From the NCBI GenBank assembly GCA_023423415.1, contig JAFAFP010000032.1, positions 1 to 51,125 on the forward strand: 51,125 nt of DNA, given 5' to 3'. This document shows positions 1-6,237 of the stretch, one piece after another (the stretch's first letter is position 1; each line of letters opens with the position of its first letter). A program made the position numbers and the translations under genes. Origin of the DNA: Pseudomonadota bacterium (lineage in GTDB: Bacteria; Pseudomonadota; Alphaproteobacteria; Rhizobiales; Xanthobacteraceae). Under the pieces are notes generated by a model, which saw nothing but the letters and a program-made list of their open reading frames with translations, was not told the origin of the DNA and did no database searches.

Positions 1-593
1 CGACCGACTGGAATGATGTGCTTGCGTCCTGGACCCGCGTCGGCGGCATTGCCGACAACATGCGGCCCGATCCAGACCCTCGCTTCAATCGGCGCATCAA
101 ATTCGACCGACTGGTGTTGCGTGAGGGGACCGATATCAAGGCGGTGTCGTCGGTTGATGACGCGATGCGGCTCGTTCTGGCGGAACGAAACGGCCGGGTG
201 AATGTGCGTGGCGGAAACGGCTCCGGAAAATCGACGCTGCTGGCCGCACTCAAGACCGAGATCAAGAACCGTGCCTACTATTGGCCTACGTCGGATCGCC
301 TCGCATTTCAGTTTGCGAACAAAGAACCTGAACAGACTGACGAAGACGGAGACACCGAAGCGCTCAAGACGGAGACCAGATCCGGCCGCCGCAAGCATAA
401 AGGCTTTTCATCCGGCGAACGGCAATTGCGCTCCCTGCAGGAAATCGTCGCTTTCACAGATGCTCCGATCTACCTGCTCGATGAATGGGACGCCAACCTC
501 GACGCTCCCAACCGTGCGGCAGCCAACGCGCTGGTCGAGCAATTGGCGCAACGCGCGCGCGTGATCGAGATATCGCACCGCGATGTGGCGTAG
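1..593 (+). CDS. ABC exporter, ATP-binding domain (5' end outside window)
   Basis: This is the C-terminal part of an ABC-type ATPase; the frame is open to the left edge, so the gene starts outside the window. The visible protein has a Walker A motif GGNGSGKST (nt 210-236), an ABC signature region FSSGERQ (nt 405-425), a Walker B motif IYLLDEWDANLD whose Asp-Glu pair is at nt 480-485, and an H-loop histidine in ISHRD (nt 576-578). The segment before the ATPase (DVLASWTRVGGIADNMR) looks like the linker after a membrane domain, so I infer a fused membrane-ATPase exporter that works as a dimer. The signature is SSGER rather than LSGGQ, which is common in peptide and siderophore exporters. The substrate cannot be told. 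The next gene is on the opposite strand, so this is the end of its transcription unit. Confidence 0.8.
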   Translation, partial: TDWNDVLASWTRVGGIADNMRPDPDPRFNRRIKFDRLVLREGTDIKAVSSVDDAMRLVLAERNGRVNVRGGNGSGKSTLLAALKTEIKNRAYYWPTSDRLAFQFANKEPEQTDEDGDTEALKTETRSGRRKHKGFSSGERQLRSLQEIVAFTDAPIYLLDEWDANLDAPNRAAANALVEQLAQRARVIEISHRDVA

Positions 594-632
594 ATATCCG
601 GCTCCGGAGCGCAATACCCGGCTGATCGCGTT

Positions 633-848
633 CTATCCGGCGTCTTCCATGGTGAACCCCACCTTCAGGGTGACCTGATAGTGAGCCACCTTGCCGTTCT
701 CGATCTGGCCGCGTGTTTCGATCACCTCGAACCAGCGCAGATGACGGAGTGTGCCGTGGGCACGCGCAATTGCGGTATTGATGGCATCCTCGATGCTGCT
801 TTCCGACGAGCCCACGAGCTCAACCACTTTGTAAATATGATCGTACAT
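633..848 (-). CDS. Dodecin, flavin-binding storage protein
   Basis: A 71-residue dodecin, the small protein that assembles into a hollow dodecamer and binds flavins (riboflavin or FMN) or, in some species, CoA. The diagnostic features are the opening YKVVELVGSS, the helix SIEDAINTAIARAH, the strand RWFEVIETRG with the flavin-stacking tryptophan, and the closing VAHYQVTLKVGF. Length is normal for the family (about 65-75). A longer reading frame extends upstream to nt 896, but the ATG at 848 is chosen because a strong Shine-Dalgarno sequence GGAGGAAGG lies just before it and known dodecins start there. It is monocistronic. One copy of a 63-bp repeat lies 53 nt upstream of the start. Identification is confident; ligand preference is not visible. 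Confidence 0.93.
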   Translation of the reverse strand: MYDHIYKVVELVGSSESSIEDAINTAIARAHGTLRHLRWFEVIETRGQIENGKVAHYQVTLKVGFTMEDAG

Positions 849-1235
849 GACCTTCCTCCGCGTCTCGACATTTCGCTTGGAGATAACCGCCTTCAAGTCA
901 ATGCGTAGCCGGCCCCAATATTTGAGACGCGGGCGCGTCTGTCCTCCCTCTTTCCTTTCCTGCGCTTGTGATATGGTCCCGACCGATCATAACAATCCTG
1001 TTTGCGGTTTGTCTTTCGCTTCTGCTTCGATTGGAGAGAGCCGGTTTGGAAAGGCCGGATAACGGCGTGACGAGACCTCGCCATCGCGATCAGCCGGCCT
1101 CATCAAATATTTGTAATGGTCCCTGCAAGGCCATCCTGGCTCGACAACAACAGGCTATGATCGCAGCCGCAAGCTGTTCCTCACCAGAGTGGTTGGGGCC
1201 TTCTTAAAAAGAGTTGTCGGCAACAGGAGCCTACA
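849..1235. other. Intergenic region between dodecin and a small coiled-coil protein
   Basis: 387 nt between divergent genes. It contains one copy of the 63-bp hairpin repeat (901-963) and must hold the promoters of both flanking genes. Short open frames exist on both strands (for example 968-1207 plus and 893-1084 minus) but none has a convincing ribosome site or a recognisable product. I see no RNA gene. Confidence 0.5.
901..963. repeat. 63-bp hairpin-plus-pyrimidine repeat, copy 1
   Basis: This element matches 1787-1849 without gaps at about 51 of 63 positions by hand count. Its core is the inverted repeat AGACGC-GGGC-GCGTCT followed on the plus strand by a run of about 20 pyrimidines. Copy 1 lies upstream of the dodecin start. 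Differences between the copies are spread out and do not follow a codon pattern, so I read it as a structural DNA or RNA repeat and not as coding sequence. No known family name is claimed. Confidence 0.65.
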
Positions 1236-1421
1236 ATGGCGGAAATCAACAAGCTTTCTGTCGGTCAGGTGCTCGATAAGCTGCGCAGCACCGGCACGAA
1301 AACAACAAAGATCACGCGGCTGGAAGAAGAAATCGATGCGATCGATAAGGAAACGCAACGCTTGAGAGCGGAACGGCGTCGGATAGAGCGAGATCAGGCC
1401 GGACCGACGAAACGCGATTGA
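1236..1421 (+). CDS. Small charged coiled-coil protein, unknown function
   Basis: A 61-residue protein that I do not recognise by name. It begins MAEINKLSVGQVLDKLR and continues into a highly charged helix rich in Glu, Arg and Lys (EEEIDAIDKETQRLRAERRR), which should form a coiled coil. There is no signal peptide or membrane segment. The start is supported by an AGGAG ribosome site nine bases upstream. The next gene begins 10 nt after its stop codon, so the two are probably co-transcribed. My impression is that similar short proteins occur in related genomes, but this was not searched. Confidence 0.6.
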   Translation: MAEINKLSVGQVLDKLRSTGTKTTKITRLEEEIDAIDKETQRLRAERRRIERDQAGPTKRD

Positions 1422-1431
1422 GCCGTTTCAG

Positions 1432-1719
1432 ATGCGCATTCTATTTGCGGCCCTGCTGGCATCCACGCTGCTCATCTCGGCGGCTCACGCTGATATCGCC
1501 CGCGGGCCAAATGGTGCGTTGCTGTGTGAAACCGCGAATGAACTCAAAATGGCTCTCATGATCATTCGCAACAAAGGGCAGCCTGACCACAATCTCCGAT
1601 GTTGGAATGTCGCGGCAGGGAGCCCGTTGATCCGTGTCAGAGCTGCTGGTCCTTACGTGTTGGTCCGTCAACCTCAAGGCTCGCAAGGCTACACCTCACC
1701 GACTTGGCTAAGCCCGTAA
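1432..1719 (+). CDS. Small exported protein, unknown function
   Basis: A 95-residue protein with a clear N-terminal signal peptide: MR, a hydrophobic stretch of about 15 residues (ILFAALLASTLLISA), and a likely signal peptidase I site after AHA. The mature part is about 75 residues and has two cysteines (in LLCETAN and LRCWNV), which could form a disulfide in the periplasm. I recognise no domain. It follows the coiled-coil gene by 10 nt and probably shares its transcript. A copy of the 63-bp repeat with a hairpin and a T-rich tract lies about 70 nt after the stop and could act as its terminator. Confidence 0.6.
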   Translation: MRILFAALLASTLLISAAHADIARGPNGALLCETANELKMALMIIRNKGQPDHNLRCWNVAAGSPLIRVRAAGPYVLVRQPQGSQGYTSPTWLSP

Positions 1720-1786
1720 GGTCGCGCCCATCAAACAACTCCGGGTGATCGAGCCGTCGCTTCACGATACAGGTTTGATTTTGAGC

Positions 1787-1849
1787 ATGCGTCGCCGTCC
1801 CTGTTATTTAAGACGCGGGTGCGTCTGCATTCCCTTTTTCCTCTCCTGC
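1787..1849. repeat. 63-bp hairpin-plus-pyrimidine repeat, copy 2
   Basis: Second copy of the element at 901-963, same orientation and same length. The core hairpin is AGACGC-GGGT-GCGTCT followed by a T-rich stretch (CCCTTTTTCC). It continues into a second small hairpin TCCTGC-CGAA-GCAGGA at 1844-1859. It lies between convergent genes, so here it could work as a terminator, but the other copy lies in a promoter region, which argues against termination as its only role. Confidence 0.65.
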
Positions 1850-1883
1850 CGAAGCAGGAATGGAGTGCCACTGATCTCGGGTT

Positions 1884-2387
1884 TCAAGTGGCCCCGAAGC
1901 TCTCATGATATCGGACGGTGCCGTGAGCGATCGATCCGTCGAGTGACATGCTCATGAAGTATTCCTGAGGCACGCCCGGCAACGCAATTTCTGCATCGGC
2001 CTGGAAACCGAACCGCTCATAATATCTTGGGTTACCCAACACCACGCATCCAGCTGCCTCCTTTGCGCGGAGCTCTTCCAGCCCACGCTTAATCAAATCA
2101 TTGCCGATACCTTTGCCCTGGCGGTCAGGAAGTACTGAGACCGGACCAAGACCGAACCAACTGATGTCATGACCGTCGATCATGACGGGAGAGAATGCGA
2201 CGTGGCCCACTACGACGCCATCGACCTCCGCCACGAGCGATATCGTTAGTGCACCTGTCGCCCGTAGCGCGTCCACGATCGCAGCCTCACTACCACTGCT
2301 ATGCTCCGCCGTTTCGAATGCAGCTGTTGTCACATGGCGAATAGCGTCAGCATCCGATGGCGCCTCGGATCGAATCTCGTAGTTCAT
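1884..2387 (-). CDS. GNAT N-acetyltransferase, YhbS/YjhQ type; possible antitoxin partner
   Basis: A 167-residue GNAT acetyltransferase that would transfer acetyl from acetyl-CoA. The acetyl-CoA pyrophosphate loop is RQGKGIG (around residue 97), preceded by GLGPVSVLPD, and the family's C-terminal YYERFGF segment is present. It resembles E. coli YhbS throughout. The ATG at 2387 is preferred over an upstream in-frame start because AAGGAC precedes it and because the upstream frame would overlap the preceding gene. Only 11 nt separate it from the stop of the TopAI-like gene, so the two form an operon. In E. coli the topoisomerase inhibitor TopAI (YjhX) is paired with YjhQ, another GNAT protein reported to be its antitoxin; that this one has the same role is inference. 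Confidence 0.85.
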   Translation of the reverse strand: MNYEIRSEAPSDADAIRHVTTAAFETAEHSSGSEAAIVDALRATGALTISLVAEVDGVVVGHVAFSPVMIDGHDISWFGLGPVSVLPDRQGKGIGNDLIKRGLEELRAKEAAGCVVLGNPRYYERFGFQADAEIALPGVPQEYFMSMSLDGSIAHGTVRYHESFGAT

Positions 2388-2398
2388 TTTGGAAGTCC

Positions 2399-2656
2399 TT
2401 ATCGATTGTCGAGCTGCGATCGAACGGATCGCCGTCCCAGATCGGAAATTCGGTAGGGGCTGGAAGCTCGGGAAGCTATGAGACGCTTTTGCCGAAGCTT
2501 CGCAAACACCTCGAGCGTGCAATCGGCCAGTACGTGGCCGTCGCGAGTAAAGCAGATAACTTCAAGGATGCGACCATTGGCGTCGCGTTCATGGCGGACG
2601 TAGCCACCTTGGGCCAGCACGTGGAGCACGCGCTGTTCGGCACGGGAGATGTTCAT
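2399..2656 (-). CDS. YjhX/TopAI-family toxin (topoisomerase I inhibitor homologue)
   Basis: An 85-residue member of the YjhX family (formerly UPF0386). It begins MNISRAEQRVLHVLAQGG and carries the characteristic RHERDANGRI, FTRDGHVLADCTL and SPYRISDLGR segments. E. coli YjhX (TopAI) binds and inhibits DNA topoisomerase I, and its overproduction stops growth. The length equals the family norm. The open frame extends 21 codons further upstream, but the family start is the ATG at 2656; no strong ribosome site is visible, which is common for toxins. The GNAT gene follows after 11 nt. A perfect 19-nt palindrome lies 76 nt upstream of the start. Family assignment is firm; toxicity in this organism is inferred. 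Confidence 0.88.
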   Translation of the reverse strand: MNISRAEQRVLHVLAQGGYVRHERDANGRILEVICFTRDGHVLADCTLEVFAKLRQKRLIASRASSPYRISDLGRRSVRSQLDNR

Positions 2657-2731
2657 TGGGTGAGCCTGTAATTCACACACGTACGGTGTCGCGCCCCCAA
2701 TGAAACGCCCGGGGTACACGGCACTGCTACA

Positions 2732-2750
2732 TGTCTCGGCGGCCGAGACA
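2732..2750. promoter_or_regulatory. 19-nt perfect palindrome upstream of the topAI-like operon
   Basis: The arms TGTCTCGGC and GCCGAGACA are exact reverse complements around a single central G. It lies 76-94 nt upstream of the TopAI-like start and there is no other gene between them. Its size and position fit an operator bound by a dimeric repressor, for example the operon's own product, as in many toxin-antitoxin modules. It could also serve the plus-strand gene that starts at 2925. Binding is inference. Confidence 0.5.
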
Positions 2751-2924
2751 GTTAGCGGGTGATAACAAGCTCCAACATGAACAAATCCTTCGCACTTTTG
2801 CGATCAGCCGATGCATACGGCGGTGCTCGCCGCGCGTCAAGCGGCACGAGCTTTGGTTGCCGACCTGAGTGATCTGATCAAGGCTTCTAGAAGTGGGCGT
2901 CCGACTGCCCGCCGCTGACACGAG

Positions 2925-3125
2925 ATGAGCAAAAAGCTGACCAGAGCGATCGTTATTGCTACCCGCGGCGCGATCGGCTTCTCCACCCCAAATCTGATTT
3001 GGTGGTGGCTGACGGGGTTGGAGGGCGATTCCGGGCTACTGCTCTTAGTTCTTTTCCCTTTCTCATGCGCACTATTCATATGCGGGATGTTTCTGGGCCG
3101 GAAGGTGACGCGCAGTAACACCTAG
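2925..3125 (+). CDS. Small putative inner-membrane protein, unknown function
   Basis: A 66-residue protein with two likely membrane segments, roughly residues 8-28 (including GFSTPNLIWWWL) and 38-57 (LLLLVLFPFSCALFICGMFL), separated by a short acidic loop, and a basic tail. No family is recognised. The ribosome site is weak (ACACGAG close to the ATG), so both existence and start are uncertain. It converges with lpdA; inverted repeats at 3164-3192 and 3237-3262 lie between them. Confidence 0.4.
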   Translation: MSKKLTRAIVIATRGAIGFSTPNLIWWWLTGLEGDSGLLLLVLFPFSCALFICGMFLGRKVTRSNT

Positions 3126-3163
3126 TCGGTGCACACGTTCCGACGGCCGAGCTGCATGCGCCG

Positions 3164-3192
3164 AACGTAAACGGCAACTTTGCCGTTACGTT
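3164..3192. terminator. Inverted repeat between convergent genes
   Basis: The arms AACGTAAACGGCA and TGCCGTTACGTT pair with a single bulged A, leaving a very short loop. It follows the small membrane gene by about 40 nt. There is no T-run on the plus-strand side, so it is a weak terminator candidate; it may simply add structure to either 3' end. Confidence 0.4.
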
Positions 3193-3236
3193 GGCTAAAG
3201 AGCCGATGGGGCCTGAAGAGAAAATCGACGACAAGA

Positions 3237-3262
3237 AAGGGCGAACCTTGCGGTCCGCCCTT
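3237..3262 (-). terminator. Rho-independent terminator of the pdh operon
   Basis: Read on the minus strand, an 11-bp stem AAGGGCGGACC / GGTTCGCCCTT (one G-U pair) closes a GCAA tetraloop and is followed at once by TCTTGTC. It lies about 55 nt after the lpdA stop, so it should end the pdhABC-lpdA transcript. Confidence 0.75.
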
Positions 3263-3315
3263 CCCTCTTTTCATTCTGCCAAACATCGCTGCGAGCTGCG
3301 CGATTGCGCGCGCTC

Positions 3316-4737
3316 TTACATATTCAACACACGCCCATAGGCATCGAGCACCGCTTCCTTCATCGTTTCCGACAGCGTCGGATGCGGGAAGATCGTGTGC
3401 ATCAGTTCTTCTTCTGTGGTCTCGAGATTCATCGCGACGACGAAGCCCTGGATCAACTCGGTCACTTCGGCGCCGACCAGATGCGCGCCGAGAAGCTGGC
3501 CGGTCTTCTTGTCGAAGATGACTTTCACAAGTCCCTGATCCTCGCCGAGCGCGATCGCCTTGCCGTTGCCGATGAAGGGAAAGCGGCCAACGCGGATATC
3601 GAGCTTCTTGTCCTTGGCCGCCTGTTCGGTGAGGCCGACCGAAGCGATCTGCGGGAAACAATAAGTGCAGCCCGGAATGAGGCTCTTGTCCATGGCATGC
3701 GGCTTGAGGTCCTTGATCGCCTCGATGCAGATCACGCCCTCATGCTCCGCCTTGTGCGCGAGCATCGGCGGGCCGGCGACATCGCCGATGGCGTAAATGC
3801 CGGGCACATTGGTGCGGCACATGCCGTCGATGACGATGGTGCCGCGGTCGGTCTTCACGCCGAGCTTTTCGAGGCCGAGATTTTCGACATTGCCGACGAC
3901 GCCCACGGCGGCGATCACGCGATCGACGGTGAGAGTCTGCGTGCCGCCCTTCCCGTCATCGATGGTCGCGGTGACGCTGTCCGCCTTCTTGTCGAGCTTG
4001 GTGACCTTGGCGCCGGACATGATCTTCATGCCCTGCTTCTCGAACTGCTTGCGCGCGAAGGCGGCAATCTCGGCATCCTCGACCGGCAGGATCTGCGGCA
4101 GCACTTCGACCACCGTCACCTCGGCGCCCATGGTGCGATAGAAGCTTGCGAACTCGATGCCGATCGCGCCGGAACCGACGACAAGGAGCGACTTCGGCAT
4201 CTTGTCCGGGTTCATGGCTTCGAAGTAGGTCCAGATCAGCTTCTTGTCCGGCTCGAGGCCCGGCAGCACGCGCGGCCGTGCGCCTGTTGCGATGATGATG
4301 TGCTTGGCCTGATAGCTGCCTGGCCCGAGCGAGCCTTTTGGCGCTTCGGTCTTTGAGGCCTTCACCGTGATCTTGCCCGGCGCGTCAATCGTGGCTTCGC
4401 CCCAGATCACGCTGACCTTGTTTTTCTTCATCAGAAAACCGACGCCGGTATTCATCCGGCCGGCGACGCCGCGCGAGCGCTTGATGACCGCAGCGGGATC
4501 GAACGAGACATTGTCGGCGGACAGTCCGTAGTCCTTCGCATGCTGCATGTAATGGTAGATCTCGGCCGAGCGCAGCAGCGCCTTGGTCGGGATACAGCCC
4601 CAGTTCGAACAGATGCCGCCCAGGAAGTCGCGCTCGATGATGGCCGTCTTGAAGCCGAGCTGTGCGGCGCGAATGGCGGTCACATAGCCGCCGGGACCAG
4701 AGCCGATAATGATGATGTCGAAAGAGGTGTCGGCCAT
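3316..4737 (-). CDS. lpdA: Dihydrolipoyl dehydrogenase (E3) of pyruvate dehydrogenase
   Basis: This 473-residue FAD enzyme reoxidises the dihydrolipoyl groups of the E2 subunit and passes electrons to NAD+. The FAD-binding GSGPGG is at residues 12-17, the redox-active disulfide is C43-x4-C48 in GICSNWGCIPTKALL, the NAD-binding site is VVGSGAIGIEFASF, and a second FAD contact is YAIGDVAG. The interface pair His-Glu appears near the C terminus in FPHPTLSE. The ATG at 4737 has AAGGAA upstream; the in-frame ATG seven codons earlier lies in a repeat and is rejected. It is the last gene of the pdh operon, and its position after pdhC marks it as the PDH-dedicated E3. Confidence 0.95.
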   Translation of the reverse strand: MADTSFDIIIIGSGPGGYVTAIRAAQLGFKTAIIERDFLGGICSNWGCIPTKALLRSAEIYHYMQHAKDYGLSADNVSFDPAAVIKRSRGVAGRMNTGVGFLMKKNKVSVIWGEATIDAPGKITVKASKTEAPKGSLGPGSYQAKHIIIATGARPRVLPGLEPDKKLIWTYFEAMNPDKMPKSLLVVGSGAIGIEFASFYRTMGAEVTVVEVLPQILPVEDAEIAAFARKQFEKQGMKIMSGAKVTKLDKKADSVTATIDDGKGGTQTLTVDRVIAAVGVVGNVENLGLEKLGVKTDRGTIVIDGMCRTNVPGIYAIGDVAGPPMLAHKAEHEGVICIEAIKDLKPHAMDKSLIPGCTYCFPQIASVGLTEQAAKDKKLDIRVGRFPFIGNGKAIALGEDQGLVKVIFDKKTGQLLGAHLVGAEVTELIQGFVVAMNLETTEEELMHTIFPHPTLSETMKEAVLDAYGRVLNM

Positions 4738-4753
4738 TGCAATTTCCTTGTGC

Positions 4754-4852
4754 GTCATTCCGGGGCGCCGCGAAGCGGCGGACCCGGAATCCAGAGTCGC
4801 AAACCGGAGTCATGGATTCCGGGTCCGGCCCTTCGGGCCGTCCCGGAATGAC
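4754..4852. repeat. Intergenic palindromic repeat element between pdhC and lpdA
   Basis: A 99-bp imperfect palindrome with terminal arms GTCATTCCGGG and TCCCGGAATGAC and inner hairpins such as GCGCCGCGAAGCGGCGG and GGCCCTTCGGGCC. This sequence type is, to my knowledge, very frequent between genes in Bradyrhizobium-like genomes. It occupies nearly all of the gap between pdhC and lpdA and would fold into a cruciform-like RNA inside the operon transcript, where it could affect mRNA stability or the relative level of E3. Confidence 0.8.
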
Positions 4853-4857
4853 AACTA

Positions 4858-6222
4858 CTACACAACCATCATCACCGGATTTTCGATCAGCGTCTTGAAC
4901 GCCACCAGCAATTCCGCGCCGAGCGCGCCATCGATCGCGCGGTGATCGCAGGACAGCGTCACGCTCATCATCGTCGCGACGACGATCTGACCGTTACGCA
5001 CCACAGCACGCTCCTCACCGGTGCCGACCGCGAGGATCGACGACTGCGGCGGGTTGATCACGGCGGTGAAGTCCTTGATGCCGTACATGCCGAGGTTCGA
5101 CACCGAGGACGAGCCGCCCTGGTATTCATTCGGTTTGAGCTTCCTGGCCTTGGCGCGCGCGGCGAGATCCTTCATCTCGTTGGAGATGGTGGATAGCGAC
5201 TTGAGTTCAGCCTGGCGGATGATCGGCGTGATCAAGCCAAAGGGCAGCGCCACGGCAACCCCGATGTCGGAATGCTTGTGACGGAGCATCGCGCCCTCCG
5301 TCCATGACACATTGGCATCGGGAATGCGCTGCAGCGCCAAGGCCATCGCCTTGATGACGAAGTCGTTGACCGAAAGCTTGTAGGCCGGCTTGCCGTCCTT
5401 GTCCTTCGGCGCCTGAGCGTTGATCTCCTCGCGCGCTGCGGAGAGCTTGCCGAGATCGCAATCCACCGTCAGGTAGAAGGTCGGCATCGAATTGGTCGCA
5501 GCGGTCAGGCGCTGCGCAATGGTGCGGCGCATACCGTCATGCGGGACGCTCTCGTAAGAGCCCTGCTCATACAGACCGAGGATCTGCTGATCGCTCATCG
5601 CCGGCGCGATTTGCGCCACAGGAGCGCCGGCCGCAGCCGGAGCCTTCAGTCCCTTGCCGGACTTGGCGGCATCGACGTCGCGGGCAATGACGCGGCCATG
5701 CGGACCGGAGCCCTGGATCGCATTGATGTCGATGCCAGCTTCCTTCGCGAGACGACGCGCCAATGGCGACGAGAACACGCGGCCGTTGCCGTCGGCCTTC
5801 GCTGTCGGCTGAGGCGCAGCCGCCGGCTTGGTCGGTTCAGCCTTGACCGGCTCAGATGAAGCAGCCGGCGCCGCTTGCGGCGCGGGAGCGGCCTTCGGCT
5901 TCTCTTCCGCTTTTACTTCCGACTTCGGTGCCGCGGCGGGAGCCGCCTTTGCACCAGACGCTGCAGCTTTCACGTCCTCGCCGTCACCGGCAAGCACGGC
6001 GATGACCTGGTTGACGGGAACGTCGGCGGTGCCTTCCGGCACGACAATCTTCGCGAGCGTGCCCTCGTCGACCGCCTCGACCTCCATCGTCGCCTTGTCG
6101 GTCTCGATCTCGGCGATGACGTCACCGGATTTGACGGTGTCGCCTTCTTTCTTCAGCCACTTGGCGAGGTTGCCCTTCTCCATCGTCGGCGAAAGAGCGG
6201 GCATCAGGATGTCGATCGGCAT
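4858..6222 (-). CDS. pdhC: Pyruvate dehydrogenase E2, dihydrolipoyllysine acetyltransferase
   Basis: This 454-residue core subunit of the PDH complex takes the acetyl group from E1 on a swinging lipoyl arm and gives it to CoA. It has one lipoyl domain (residues 1-80, lipoylated Lys43 in ETDKAT), an Ala/Pro/Lys-rich flexible linker (about 85-145), the peripheral-subunit-binding domain (about 150-185, LARRLAKEAG and GRVIARDV) and the catalytic domain with the HxxxDG motif HRAIDG at about residue 427. It starts 15 nt after pdhB, with GGAG upstream. Its first 59 codons closely resemble those of pdhB, also at the DNA level. Confidence 0.96.
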   Translation of the reverse strand: MPIDILMPALSPTMEKGNLAKWLKKEGDTVKSGDVIAEIETDKATMEVEAVDEGTLAKIVVPEGTADVPVNQVIAVLAGDGEDVKAAASGAKAAPAAAPKSEVKAEEKPKAAPAPQAAPAASSEPVKAEPTKPAAAPQPTAKADGNGRVFSSPLARRLAKEAGIDINAIQGSGPHGRVIARDVDAAKSGKGLKAPAAAGAPVAQIAPAMSDQQILGLYEQGSYESVPHDGMRRTIAQRLTAATNSMPTFYLTVDCDLGKLSAAREEINAQAPKDKDGKPAYKLSVNDFVIKAMALALQRIPDANVSWTEGAMLRHKHSDIGVAVALPFGLITPIIRQAELKSLSTISNEMKDLAARAKARKLKPNEYQGGSSSVSNLGMYGIKDFTAVINPPQSSILAVGTGEERAVVRNGQIVVATMMSVTLSCDHRAIDGALGAELLVAFKTLIENPVMMVV

Positions 6223-6237
6223 ATGGGTGCGCTCCGA

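Noticed and set aside
2811..2918. 35-codon open frame before the small membrane gene
   Set aside because: An Ala/Arg-rich short frame ending 6 nt before the next start; no ribosome site and no recognisable feature, so not supported.
2727..2921. 64-codon frame on the minus strand upstream of the topAI-like gene
   Set aside because: No domain, and it covers the region expected to hold the operon promoter and palindrome.
3122..3661. 179-codon open frame on the minus strand
   Set aside because: It is out of frame with lpdA over most of its length and crosses the operon terminator.
3304..4356. 350-codon open frame on the plus strand
   Set aside because: Antisense to lpdA; no ribosome site or domain.
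4709..4945. Open frame containing VIPGRREAADPES
   Set aside because: This is the translation of the palindromic intergenic repeat, a frequent false gene.
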